A stretch of DNA of 53,644 bases from Chlorokybus atmophyticus (Eukaryota > Streptophyta > Chlorokybophyceae > Chlorokybales > Chlorokybaceae): assembly GCA_009103225.1 (NCBI GenBank), contig RHPI01002411.1, positions 10,384 to 64,027 of the forward strand, read 5' to 3'. Numbering within the stretch: the stretch's first letter is position 1; every line of letters begins with the position of its first letter. A program made the translations under genes and the position numbers. Of the stretch, positions 32,607 through 43,242 are shown piece by piece. The notes beneath the pieces were generated by a model that ran no database searches, was not told the origin of the DNA, and was given only the letters and a program-made list of their open reading frames with translations.

Positions 32607-32946
32607 GCCGCCGCCACACTGCCACCGCGGCTCCTCAACAAAATTCAAAAATCATCCCGCGCGCACGTCCAGAGCACGCACAGCTATGCACGCATGATCA
32701 CAAAACTTCACGTATGCTCACAACGAGATAGAGCTCAGCATTTCACACAAAGGCACACGATCTCACACCGAATTACGTCCATCCCACACCACATCGAGCA
32801 CACGAATTCACAAGTCATCACAACATAACTCACACTTACTCACAAAGGTTCACAAGCTTATCGCGATCTCACAACGGCCCACGGACCATCGTGGCCATCG
32901 ATTGCCAAATAAGCAGCAACGGCCGATGTCTAATCCTTTGAGCAGG

Positions 32947-32968
32947 ACCCCTCTGTGCCCACCGGCTG
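32947..32968 (-). repeat. Right terminal inverted repeat of the nested transposon
   Basis: 22 bp ending CCGGCTG, the reverse complement of the left repeat, and followed by CTAT at 32969-32972. The upstream 340 bp (32607-32946) have no clear exon and probably hold the promoter of the minus-strand gene. Confidence 0.9.
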
Positions 32969-32972
32969 CTAT

Positions 32973-33314
32973 GGGCCTGTCAATTCACAACGCCGACTTC
33001 CTGTGCAATTTCCGCCGCCGACAGTCGCCAAGCGGCCGTCGGTACAGTCTATTATGCAAGTACTGCACCGTCCCTACCGGTACGTGCACATGTAGCTTAG
33101 TGGTTAGGGTGTCGTGTTTGTATTCCAAAGGTCTTGGGTTCGACTCTCGGTGGATGCATGCGTTCTTCACTAATCATGTCTACGACGCCGCGGCCTCGCG
33201 CGCTGCAGCCTGCGGCCCTGCAGGTCGGGCGTGGCCGGTGCTGCCGGCTCAAGATAGAGCACTTTCCGTCATTTGCATTACATCTAATGCTTATGAACAA
33301 ATATTGCGGTCAAT
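32973..33314. other. Right interior of the CACTA-like element
   Basis: No protein gene is seen. The stretch holds CGACAGTCGCC near 33020, the tRNA-like Pol III promoter at 33085-33160 and a GC-rich piece (33180-33250). It joins 25388 in the uninterrupted element. Confidence 0.5.
33085..33160 (+). ncRNA. tRNA-derived sequence with Pol III A and B boxes (SINE head?)
   Basis: TAGCTTAGTGGTTAGGG (33093-33109) fits the A box, and GGTTCGACTC (33138-33147) fits the B box at the right spacing. The D and T arms pair only poorly and the acceptor ends do not pair, so it is not a working tRNA. A tRNA-derived SINE head or tRNA pseudogene is the best reading. No poly(A) or clear SINE tail is defined. Confidence 0.45.
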
Positions 33315-33598
33315 GGTCCGCTGGCCGGACCAGTAATGATTGTTAAACTAAATGTTTTTGTTAAGTCCCTGGTCCGCTGACTGGCTCGTACCTGGTCCTG
33401 ACGCGACCGTAAACAGGCCGGAACAGACATGGTGCGACCCCAAAAAAACATGGGACCGTTCACGTGAGTTTTGGACCATGCATGGTCGGACTGTCAATGA
33501 CAGTCCAACCAGACATGGTCCACGGAATTCACTTAGCAGGGGAAAATCCCGGTTCGAGGGTACGGACCATTTATGGTCCTTTGACGTCAATCGGTGTG
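33315..33598. repeat. Right subterminal palindrome array
   Basis: Units include GGTCCGCTGGCCGGACC, GGACCATGCATGGTC near 33474, ACTGTCAATGACAGT near 33490 and GGACCATTTATGGTCC near 33564. About 170 bp from 33430 are very similar, in the same orientation, to 44190-44351, so two related element ends exist in this window. Confidence 0.75.
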
Positions 33599-33601
33599 AG
33601 G

Positions 33602-34191
33602 TATACTGCCTTGACAGCCGACCCGCTTCATCCCACATTCCTTGCGTCTGTAACCTTGAGTTGCATGATGCGATGATTGATGTAAAACTGCATCCACTCA
33701 CCCATCCTGTGATGGCCATGACTTCTGCCATTTTGTTGTACTTCAGCACCGCGACCCTTTGATGAGGGTGGGCCGGGTATTGATCGTTCTGCAATACGCT
33801 GCTGGTGAGTTTCTCGTGCAATGGAATATATAGCGCAAATGTAAGTTAATAACAAGGTTTGTAGAACAAAATAACACCATGCGTAACAAGTGACATGCAC
33901 AGGTTCCCAGCAGCGACTGTCAATGCGCTGCGCGATGCGCCATACAGCACAGAGCATTGACAACCTGGGCATGTCGTTAACAATTTTGATTTTTGAACGT
34001 TTTTACCTTGATGGCTTTCTAGAGTTCAAGCCCCATAGACTTGCACGCATCCTGGTCCTCCCTACCGCCTCCGTAGTTGATTGTGCGCACGACTCGGCAC
34101 ACCTGCGTGTTGAAGTGCTGTCCGATTTTGGTGGGCTTGGTCTCTCCCCCAATTGATTGACCCCTTGCATCACGGTGACCAGCTTGCACAT
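33602..34191 (-). pseudogene. 5' exons of SET gene 2, upstream of the nested insertions
   Basis: Exon 1 (34191-34007) opens with ATG and ends TCAAG|GTAAAA. Exon 2 begins after CACCAGCAG at 33798 (VLQNDQYPAHPHQRVAV) and runs to the AGG target site at 33601 (MWDEAGRLSRQYT). Joining exon 1 to exon 2 completes a Ser codon. The 208-bp intron holds GACTGTCAATG. The segment RVAVLKYNKMAEV is not a domain I recognise. An alternative longer first exon toward 34390 cannot be excluded. Confidence 0.6.
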
Positions 34192-34396
34192 TGCACGAAC
34201 AGAACGGGCAGCCCCAGATAAACGGCGACCCTGTGGACGCCCGCCTTCGTTTCAAAATGTCCAACTGCCTGGCAATCCTTTCCAGCGACTGTGTTGTACA
34301 ACTCCTCACAGCTCCGCACACCTCTCGTCGCTTCACCCTGCGCCCTGAGCTACACCCACACCCACACCCACAACCACAACCACAACCACAGCAACA

Positions 34397-34820
34397 TGTT
34401 GTAGGACTAGCATGCACATGTAGCTGAGGCAAGCATAGACACACAGAGACAGAGCTACCGCCATCAGAGCATACACAAGTCACATCACATTCATTTGTTA
34501 CAAGTTGTCCGCTGGTTCTTATACCAGCCAGTTACACACACGTCTACGTTTGCAAGCATTGCGTAAGCTATACTTAGCTTTTTGACGCGCTCTAAGTTGC
34601 GTTGTCTTTCTTACAACTAGAGCTTTCCAACAAGGTCTTACACGCCTAATATGAGTAAGTATACGCGGAGATACAAAGCAGTTAGTAAGGCTCTAGTCTG
34701 GAGTCCGGAGCCTGGTCCGACGACGCCATCTTGCTAAGTCCGGACCTAGTGCTCGTCCTTACGACCTTCTACTCCTGTGTGGAGGGTCGATGCTGATCGT
34801 ATGTAGGAATACTCTCAACA
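34397..34820 (-). repeat. 3' LTR of copia copy D
   Basis: The plus-strand reading is TGTTGTAGGACTAG to CTCTCAACA, 424 bp. Compared with copies A and B the LTR 3' end is altered (TACAACA instead of TTCAACA), shared with the other LTR of this element. Confidence 0.93.
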
Positions 34821-34862
34821 CTCCCACGCGAGCAGCTTGACCTCCAACGCTTGCTTTTATTG

Positions 34863-37800
34863 TTAAACACAAATGCCAAGTCCTGCGCAACAAGTCTTGA
34901 ACTTGAGCGGTGACAATGGCTTTGTCAGTAAGTCCGCCAGCATGCCCTCGGTGTTGCAGTACTGGAACTCCACCTCCTTCCTTGTGACTCTGTCACGCAC
35001 AAAGTGATGCATGACATCAATGTGCTTCGTCCTTGCTAAGGCGATAGGGTGCTTCAACAACTTGATGGCTCCTTGGTTGTAACAATTGATGACGATGCAC
35101 GCCATGGGGTGCTCCAAGTCTGCCATGAGCTTACGAAGCCAGAGTGCCTCCTTCACTGCTGCTGCCGCTGCCATGTACTCAGCCTCTGATGTAGATACTG
35201 CTGTTGTTGGCTGCAGCCTGCTGTTCCAGCTCACCACGCCTCCGTTCAGCTTGAAGATGCAGCCTGTAGTGGACCTCCTGCTGTTGAGGTCACCAGCAAA
35301 GTCCGAGTCGCAGTAGCCCTTCAACTCAATGCTCCCGCTCCCAAACTTGATGCCAACTGTTGCGCTCCCAGCAACATAGCGTAGTACTCCCTTGGCTGCT
35401 CTCCAGTGCTCCATGCTCGGTGCAGACATGTAGCGAGCAAGTACTCCCACAGCATGTGCAACATCGGGACGTGTGCACACTGCCAGATAGAGCATGCTGC
35501 CTACCAGCTCACCATATGGATACAGAGCCTTGTCGAGTACGTCCTCATCCTTTGCCTAGATAAGGGCAATGCCAAGTGCCAACGGTGTGGTCTTGGTCTT
35601 CGCTTTAGTGAGCCCGAACTTGGTGACGAGTCTGCTCACCATCTGCTCATGACTGATCTTGATTGTGCGAGCAGCCCTGTCGCGCTCAATCACCATGCCA
35701 AGGAACCACTTGGCCTCTCCAAGATTACGGACTCAGAATGCTTGCTGTAGAGCAAGTTTCGTCTCCTGCAGGTGGTGCACCTGCCTGGCGGTGATAATGA
35801 TATCATCAACATACACGAGCAGCCAGACCTTGTTGTCTGCATGGATGAAGAGCTCAGGGTCTGCAGAGGATGCGGTGAAGCCAAGTGCCTCCAGCTCCTT
35901 GGTGAGCTTGATGTGCCACATACGCGGTGCCTGTCGCAGCCCGTACAATGCCTTGATCATCTTGCACGCTGTGCCTCTCTCCCCTTCCTCATATCAAGGT
36001 GGTTGCTCGATGAAGATCTCCTCCTCCAGCCTTCCGTAGAGGAAGGCAGTTTTCACGTCGAGGTGATGCAGCTTGAGGTCCTCAGCAGCAACCACAGCTA
36101 GCAGTGCACGGAAGGTGGTATGCTTACTTGCAGGTGCAAACACTTCGTTGAAGTCCACACCTTCCTGCTGCAAGAAGCCCTTTGCCACCAGTCTTGCCTT
36201 GTAGCGCTCAATGTTGCCCTGACCATCACGCTTCACCTTGAAGACCCATTTCACTGGAATGGTCTTCACTCCTTGCGGTAACTGCTCCAGTGACCAAGTG
36301 TTGTTTGCATGGAGTGACGCAATTTACTCGTCCATAGCACGCTGCCATTGCTCCGCATTTGGTGCTAACAATGCCTCCTCGTAAGTGCTTGGCTCCTCAT
36401 TCTGCACACTGGCGACGTGTGCCCTGTGTAGGAAGTCAGGTGCCTTTCTCTCCCTCACAGGGTATCTTCGAGCTGCGTGCTCCTGCTGCAGGTGCGGCTC
36501 CTTCTGGCCTGCTACAATCGAGTCTCGCTCACCCTTGTCGTTGATGACTGCCTCGCCCTCAGCCTCCACTGTCTTAGGATGCTCTGTGGCTGTACTTCAT
36601 CGTCATCTCCCGGAAAGAAGCCTGCTTTTGGTTGTGATAATCCCTAAAAACCACCTCTCTGCTCACGATGATCTTTTGAGTGTCCTCGAGCAAGATCCTG
36701 TAAGCCTTGGAACCCGGTTCATAGCCAACGAAGATGCCCTTCTTGCTGCCCGGCTTCAGCCTGTGCCTGAGCTGTTTAGGCACTAATGCACATGCCGTGC
36801 ATCCAAACACACGCATACCACTCACATCTGGTGTGGCTCCATAAAAGTGCTCCCACGGAGTCTTCTGCTCTGAGCTCACCGGAGACCTGTTGTGGATGTA
36901 GTTGGCAGTGAGTACCGCCTCCTTCCACAAACTGTCTTCCATCTTTGTGTCGTTGAGCATGGCTCCAACACGCTCCAAGAGTGTCTTGTTGAGGCGTTCA
37001 GCTGCTCCATTCTGCTGCGGGGTGTAGGGTGCCGTTGTCTCGTGGCGTATGCCCTTGCTAGCGAAGAACTCCTTCAACTTCTTGTTGATGTACTCCCCTC
37101 CTCGGTCACTCCTCATTGCCTTCATCTTGTTGCTAGACTGCATCTCCAACAAGGCCACAACTGTGCGCACAGCTCCAGCAACTTCTGACTTGAGCGTCAA
37201 TGGAAAGATGATGGACAGCTTGCTGTAGTCGTCAAGAAATGTAGCAAAGTACCTGGCCCCTTCGCCACAATGCGCATAGAGCCACAAACATCAATGTGCA
37301 CAAGCTCGCAAGGATGCTAACTGCTAGAAGAGGATGATGGGAATGGCATAGTATGCTGCTTTGCAACCAGGCATGGTTCACAAAGTGCACCTGATGCATT
37401 CTTGAGTTCTTCAGTGCTGAGATGGATGCCCTTGACCATCTTCTCAGCGACAAGGCGAGTGAGGTTGACGTAGCTGAGATGCCCGAACCTTCGATGCCAC
37501 AATGTTGGCGACTCCTTGTCCTTCACCACCATGGCTTGAATGTCAATGTCCTTAGGGTGCTGCTCCATGTGGTAGAGCCCTCCCGGATCAGCGATTCGAA
37601 CCATGTGCACGACCCCATCAAGGATGACTGTGCAGCGACCCTTCCGAAATAGGATCTCCGCGCCTAAGCGCTCCGCAACCCTCACAGAGAATAGACTACC
37701 AATAGCTTTAGAAACATGCAGGACGTTGCGTAACAACACCTCGCGTAGTGTGTTACCAACCTTGCACTGGAGTCGTACGTTGTCAACTCCCTCAGCCACC

Positions 37801-38740
37801 AGTACTTCGCCACCTTAATTGTGGACGTCAGCTTGCTGTAGCCCTCCATCACCTCCTTGTTTGGTGTGAGATGACGATCGCAGCCAGAGTCCACCATCCA
37901 GAAAGCTGTGCCCGCCCTCGAACTTGATGCAGTGAAGGCGACATGTTTCTCCTTGTGTTGGTGCTCGTTGCCGCTGTTGCTGGTGCTCGCACTAGGTTGC
38001 CCCTGTTGTTTCTTCCTACAATCCTTCACAATGTGCCCCTTCCAACCACACCAGTGGCATGTGAGGTCTTTGTGACAAGGATTGCCCGGCTTGTTGCCCT
38101 TGTTCTTCTCCTCATGGTTGCTCTTCTTCCCGTGCTTGTTGGTGTGGAAGGCCACGGCATCAGCTTGCTCGTCCTTCTTCATCACCCTCTGCTCTACGGT
38201 GAGCAGCTTCGGTAGTACATCGTCCAGCATCAGCTCCGATGACAATGTCTCCAGCAGTGTTGCAACGACCTCGTACTCTGCTGGTAGCCCTGCAACAACA
38301 GCCAGCACAACCTCCGTCTCCCCCATGTCGTGGCCGACGTTGATAAGGTCCGCCCACAGCTCTCTCGCGCGTGCAACATACTTTGTGATGGGTTCTGCTG
38401 CCTCCTTCCTGAGTGCACTCAGCTGCTTGCGTAGCTGCAACTTTCTGGCGTTGTTCGTGGCTCTGAAAACGGCTGATAGCTTTTCCCAAGCTTGTCTACC
38501 ATCTTCACATGCAGTGAGCATGGGAAAGTGATGCCGTTTGCAGTTCAACACAAGCAAAGAGTGTGCTTCTGAATGCTCTGACCACACAGTGTTCGCTTCT
38601 GGTAGTGGTGGTGGTGCCTTCGGATCAACGTACTTCCACATCTTCTTGTGGATGAGCAAGGCCTTCATCTCCACACACCATGTGTTGTAGTTGTCAGTGT
38701 CCAGCTTTGCAATCTGCCCCTTGTCGTAGGTCGCCTCCAC
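34863..38740 (-). pseudogene. Broken Ty1/copia Gag-Pol of copy D
   Basis: The same domain order as copy B can be read: Gag, CHWCGWKGH zinc knuckle, DSGC protease, integrase, YVDD reverse transcriptase and RNase H. The start codon is GTG (VEATYDKG at 38740) where the intact copies have ATG. A short deletion near 37815 removes the GFSGE/GFGGE stretch and shifts the frame. Stops or shifts are also seen near 37317, 37258, 36640, 36324, 35995, 35733 and 35558. The RNase H end is still open (35495-34863). Confidence 0.92.
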
Positions 38741-38867
38741 TTCTGTCGAGCCTGCCTTTCTTGCAGTTGACACCCAAGGCTCTGCTACCAACAAGCTACC
38801 GTAGTGTAGAACTACTATGCACACAAGCTAGTCTCACACTCCTCAAGCGTAGTGTGGGCCCATAATA

Positions 38868-39292
38868 TGTTGTAGAACTAGCATGCACATGTAGCTGAGG
38901 CAAGCATAGACACACAGCGACAGAGCTACCGCCACCAGAGCATACACAAGTCACATCACATTCATCTGTTACAAGTTGTCCGATGGTTCTTATACCAGCC
39001 AGTTACACACACGTTTACGTTTGCAAGCACTGCGTAAGGTATACTCAACTTTTTGACGCGCTTTAAGCTGCGTTGTCTTTCTTACAATCAGAGCTTTCCA
39101 ACAAGGTCTTACACGCCTAATATGAGTAAGTATACGCGGAGATGCAAAGCAATTAATAAGGCTCCAGTCTAGAGTCCGGAGTCTGGTCCGACGACGCCAT
39201 CTTGCTAAGTCCGGACCTAGCTGCTCGTCCTTACGACCTTCTACTCCTGTGCGGAGGGTCGATGCTGATCGTATGTAAAAATACTCTCAACA
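38868..39292 (-). repeat. 5' LTR of copia copy D
   Basis: 425 bp, TGTTGTAGAACTAG to CTCTCAACA on the plus strand. Directly inside (38855-38867) is the diverged half-tRNA primer site. The terminal motif AAAAATACTC replaces AGGAATACTC. Confidence 0.93.
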
Positions 39293-40339
39293 CAACAACA
39301 GCAAACTATACCAGCGAGACCTTGCAGTGGCTATATATGCCGCCAACCTCCCGTCCAATTGATGATGTCCCATACATGACAGCCGCCAAGTTGGTGAGTC
39401 CCTAGCCCTAACCCTTGACAGCCGCCTTGGTTTTTCAATGCATTTGTTGTTACATAATTGAATTTGTTGTACCAATGCGTTTGACTTCGATTCGCCGTCC
39501 AATAAATGACAACCACCAGTCTAGGGATGGACAGCCGCGTCGCTAGCTTTGTGACTTCTATTGATTGGCGCACTGCACAAGGCACTGCACAAGTACGGCT
39601 TGTGCGGCTCGTGCGACTGACAATATGGAACATAGTAGCACTTGACAGTCGCAGCAGCAGCTTGGTGATTGAGTCTTGAGTTCACTTGCGACTTTGCATG
39701 CGCCATGATTCCGTGTTGCTTGAACACTTGCACTAGTCGTTTGTGGATTGCTGCTTGAGCTGTCAGCGCTTACCTGAAAGGTGTTTGTTTTGCTTTAAAG
39801 CTTGCATGCCTTGTTGCTTGCGCGCTGAGTCACTGACTGTGCACTAATTTTGGTTGCTTGTTCAGCCTCAGTCTGTGCACCGAGTTCAATTAATGGTTCA
39901 TGCTGTTTAGCTAACACTATGGCTATTGGGGAGGGCAGCCAAATGCCTGCCGCAACAGATCAAACGAGGCCAAGGGCAACAATTTGCTGGGTCAGGTGAC
40001 AGGTCAGCAGTTCTTGATGAAGGAGGAGTACAAGCATATGCCACAACGCTGATTGTCAACCTGGAGAAGCTGAAGAAGAAGATGTCGAGCAAGTGGCCAC
40101 TACCTCAAGGTATGAAGGGCAAGGACTTCAAGATGAATGCTGAGCACCGGCAGGAGCTCGACGAAGTATGCCAGGCGGTCTTGCAGCAGTCACTTCCATT
40201 GGTCTTTGACACAAACCACTCGCTCATGTGGACAAAAGGTGAGCTGCTTTCTTGATGACATGTGATCCTTGAATGGAACCTGAATTCAGTTGTGTTGAAG
40301 TGAGTTGTAGCATATCGTTCAGCTTTCAGTTCACTATGT

Positions 40340-40680
40340 CTGCTTAGCAGTATTGCCGTTGACAGTCCTTACCCTAGTTGCTGTTGCTGTGTTCGTGTTT
40401 ATTGCTGTGCAAAGTTGCTCTCAGTGCCCAGTTGCAGTATGCTGTCTTTTGTTAGCTAGCAGCTTGCAACAGCTGAAAGTGCTGTCTGGGCATTGTTTTG
40501 CTGACAGTCCTTGCCCTGGTTGTTGTTGCTGTGTTTGTGCTTGTTGCTTCAGTGACCAGTTGCGATATGCTGTTTTTAAGGATGTCTTCTGCTAGATGGT
40601 AACTTCCAACAGCTGTAAGTGTGTCCTATATGGAGTTGTCTTGCCATTGACAGTCCTTGCCTTTGGTACTTTGCTGTCTC
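40340..40680 (+). repeat. Tandem repeats inside an intron
   Basis: Three related units begin TTGACAGTCCTTACCC, CTGACAGTCCTTGCCC and TTGACAGTCCTTGCCT at about 40359, 40499 and 40647. Each is followed by TTGTTGCTGTGTT-like sequence and, for two of them, by GACCAGTTGCRRTATGCTGT or a variant. They lie in the intron after 40238 of the plus-strand gene. Confidence 0.7.
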
Positions 40681-40963
40681 GTATCTGCTTGTGTTGCAGC
40701 ACAAATCAAGCAGTATGTGCTAGTGCTTCGGTACATCGTTGGCGCGAAGCGCGGCAGTGGTACCAGGAACTGCGTCTAACAACACAACGAGGCCAAGAAG
40801 CAAAGGCGTGCCAGCGACATGGAAGCTGCACAAGGCAGCCGCGCTGCTCAAGCTGAAGCTGGCTGGGGCATGACATTCTGTCTTGGGAAGGACATGAGGG
40901 CCAACCAGCAAGTGGTCATGCTGGCGCCTTTGACCGCTGAGCCTCTCATAGACGCACGGTACC

Positions 40964-41340
40964 TGTTGAGGGTATTCCTACATCTAGTCAGCTTGCCCTT
41001 TGCATAGGAATACACGAGAGGACCTCGATGACTCCGCACTGGGTCCGGGCAGGTTGCAAAGCAAGGGCTTACAAAAACCGTTGGATCTTGGTGGATACGG
41101 AGCCGAATGACACGTGGCGTAGCTTGTTGTGTAGATCTTGAAGTAAGCTACGTGGTGCAACGTACAGCGCAAGATTCGGTTAAGTGTATCGTACGGTGTC
41201 TCTTGTAGATCAGCAGTGTGTGTATTTGGTGCAGAATCTGGCGGGTATAAGACCCGCGGACTTGTTGCCTTAATACAAGCTGTAGTGTGATGTAGCATGT
41301 CACCCATGTGCATGTGCTTGTCAACGTGTTTATGTCAACA
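40964..41340 (+). repeat. Solo LTR, copia family 2-like, TSD GTACC
   Basis: 377 bp, TGTTGAGGGTATTCCTACAT to TATGTCAACA, with GTACC on both sides (40959-40963 and 41341-41345). It is the product of LTR-LTR recombination. It contains the TATA hairpin GCGGGTATAAGACCCGC at 41241. It interrupts an exon: removing it with one GTACC rejoins DARY and RATWLK in frame. Confidence 0.93.
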
Positions 41341-42743
41341 GTACCGGGCCACTTGGCTAAAAGAGAGGTAAGCAATCATGGTGATGCCGACTGTCGATCA
41401 TGTTATACTGTTGCCTCCATACTGGCTTCACACATGGTGCCTGCTACTCTGCATGTCACGACAAGGGTGCGGACGGATATGCTGAAGATCAGGTGTTAGA
41501 CATTTGCAACAACGCGGTTGTTGTTGGCGTTGCCACCATTGATTCCGCATGCGAGCCAAACCAATGCGCACGTATCTAGTCTCTGTTAACTATTGGATGG
41601 CAGTGAGAAGCGAGGATGACAACCTTGCCGTTCAACTACATGTGAAAGAGAGGCATCTTCTCTATGGCATGCTGGCAAGCAGCCGCCATGGTGGGCGTAC
41701 TTTGAAGGTACATTGCTTGCTGTGGATATGCACGTGCTCCAACTATGACTGTACGGTGGAGTCCATGAGCATATCTTATGTTAAACACAACAACATGCAG
41801 GTTAGGGAAATGGAGTGGCCCATGATGTTCTTGGCCAACGGAGGCATCTGCCCCTATGAGGTATGCTAACGATGAGCGCATTGCGTTGCCTGGTTGCATC
41901 AAGAACCTACTGCCTACGCCCGCAGGCAGGCACAGCACGGACACGGAGGTTAATAAGGGCTGTTGTTAGGCTGCTGTCACATGATGGACAGTCGCAAATG
42001 CAGTCAATTGATCACGTCTTAGCAGTCGCAGATTGCAATGCATGTTGCCGTTCTTGACAGACATCAACGCATTGCATTGCGAACTGTTAACAAAATTGAC
42101 GATCGCCAATGCATTTAATTAATTCTGTTATGACAGTCGCCAAGGGACTGCACTGACCACTCTGGGTCCTATGCAGGTTGCTGGGGCGATCTCTGACTGT
42201 TAAAATGGAAGAGCCACCGCCATGGACTTGCCAATTGCAGCGGGGATTGTGTGCATCATCAAGCCCAAGGCCCCCACCAGAGAGGAGGCAATCGACATGT
42301 ATGAGTACTACCACCACATCGAGCACACGCTGTTCCACAATGGTCACTAGCTGGCACTTAAGGACCCTGACCGAATGGAGCGTGTGCCAGACGAGCTGAT
42401 CTTGCGAGCCATTGTCAGCTTTGCTATCAGGAAAAAATGGTTGGTGTCTAACAAAGATGTTGAAGGAGGGTGCGAGTGGGGATCCAATTGCAAACATTCC
42501 ACGTATGCATACTTCACTGCAAAAAGCTAACGACAGTCCTTTGCTACTTTTCAAGAGTGATGACTTGATACAATGCAGGCCTTTTGAGCAAAGCAAAGAA
42601 GAGAAAGCCATTCCGACCCACGAGGCAGTGGATGCAACAACCCTTGTCATCCTCCTAGGTGGGTGGTTTCCTATGCTATGGTCAAGTTACTGTTTGTGTA
42701 AGCACGTAACAGTACAGTTGTTATGCAGAGTTCAACAAGCATG

Positions 42744-43237
42744 TGTTAGCATGAGCATGTCCTGCACACTGCTCAGTCCAGTCCGTTTGTGAATCGGCTA
42801 AGGCATGAGCCTTAGAGATACTGCTACTAGTATGAGCTGATATCGATCAGTCATGAGTCTGTAGCATATATCGAGTCCACTACGCGGAGTATGACCAAGC
42901 AGGAGACTCCGGACTTGCTCATGAGGCTGGCGCAGCCTGACGCAGCCAACGCCTCGGGAGAACGGCGAGAACTCCGCGCATACTTAGCCTTAAGAGACGT
43001 GGCTTAGCTTGTTGGAAAGCTTTAGTTGTAAGCTAAACAACTAAGCTTACAGATTGGCAATCCGCTGAGTATATCTCACGCATTGCTTGGCAAAGTAGAC
43101 ATGTGTCGTATGGCTGGCATAAAGGCTTACAGAATTAACAAGTTGTTGGTTCGGGTGAAACCCCTTTGCAAGCCTTGTGTGTATGTTTTGGTGCATGTGT
43201 ATGCTGTAGTTGGCCAGCGCTAGCTCAGTGTTCAACA
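42744..43237 (+). repeat. Solo LTR, copia family 3, TSD GCATG
   Basis: 494 bp, TGTTAGCATGAGC to GTGTTCAACA, flanked by GCATG (42739-42743 and 43238-43242). It contains AGCTTGTTGGAAAGCTTT, the block shared with the other LTR families. It is a third, longer LTR family and also lies within a likely exon of the decayed plus-strand gene. Confidence 0.92.
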
Positions 43238-43242
43238 GCATG

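Larger units (their letters stand above)
25393..32968. mobile_element. Complete TIR transposon with PIN/XPG-like plus CXC protein (Academ-like)
   Basis: Perfect 22-bp terminal inverted repeats lie at 25393-25414 and 32947-32968, beginning CAGCCGGTGGGCACAG at the left. They are flanked by the 4-bp duplication CTAT (25389-25392 and 32969-32972). The 7576-bp element carries one large spliced minus-strand gene and possibly a small convergent plus-strand gene. The protein type resembles transposases I associate with the Academ superfamily (XPG-type nuclease plus Cys-rich finger); the superfamily assignment is tentative. It is inserted in the CACTA-like element. Confidence 0.85.
24132..33598. mobile_element. 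CACTA-like non-autonomous element, split by a nested transposon
   Basis: The left end begins CACACGGCTTGACGTTGAAGG. The right end, read in reverse complement, begins CACACCGATTGACGTCAAAGG, so the termini are imperfect inverted repeats. Both sides carry AGG (24129-24131 and 33599-33601), the 3-bp TSD size of CACTA/EnSpm elements, and excising the element restores an open exon of SET gene 2. Both subterminal regions are arrays of imperfect GGACCA-N4-TGGTCC palindromes. Net length without the nested 25393-32968 element is about 1.89 kb, and no transposase of its own is seen. Confidence 0.75.
19640..34191 (-). pseudogene. SET gene 2: SET-domain and coiled-coil gene split by nested transposons
   Basis: Read on the minus strand: exon 1 34191-34007 (ATG at 34191, MCKLVTVMQG), exon 2 33798-33602 continuing at 24131-23836, exon 3 23634-23421, exon 4 23339-22972, exon 5 22859-22679, further exons near 22600-22395 and 22300-21446, then coiled-coil exons to about 20210 and a C-terminal block ending near 19640. 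Phases match at every junction checked. Removing 24132-33598 plus one AGG copy restores the continuous frame RQYTFWPRKTQ across exon 2, which proves the exon. Three in-frame stops (TAG in exon 2, TGA in exon 3, TAG in exon 5) and the insertions make it a pseudogene. The family is a lysine-methyltransferase-like SET protein with coiled coil; the substrate is unknown. Confidence 0.75.
34397..39292 (-). mobile_element. Full-length, old Ty1/copia element, copy D
   Basis: LTRs at 34397-34820 (3') and 38868-39292 (5') are flanked by the 5-bp target duplication CAACA (34392-34396 and 39293-39297). The LTRs differ at about two dozen positions, much more than copies A and B. The coding frame carries many lesions. 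The insertion site is a CAC/CAA-rich microsatellite between SET gene 2 and the plus-strand gene. Confidence 0.95.

Noticed and set aside
33085-33160. A functional tRNA gene
   Set aside because: The acceptor ends do not pair and the D and T stems depend on wobble pairs; only the Pol III boxes are good.
42744-43237. Coding exon overlapping this stretch
   Set aside because: The stretch is bounded by TGTTAG..TCAACA and an exact GCATG duplication, which defines it as a solo LTR.
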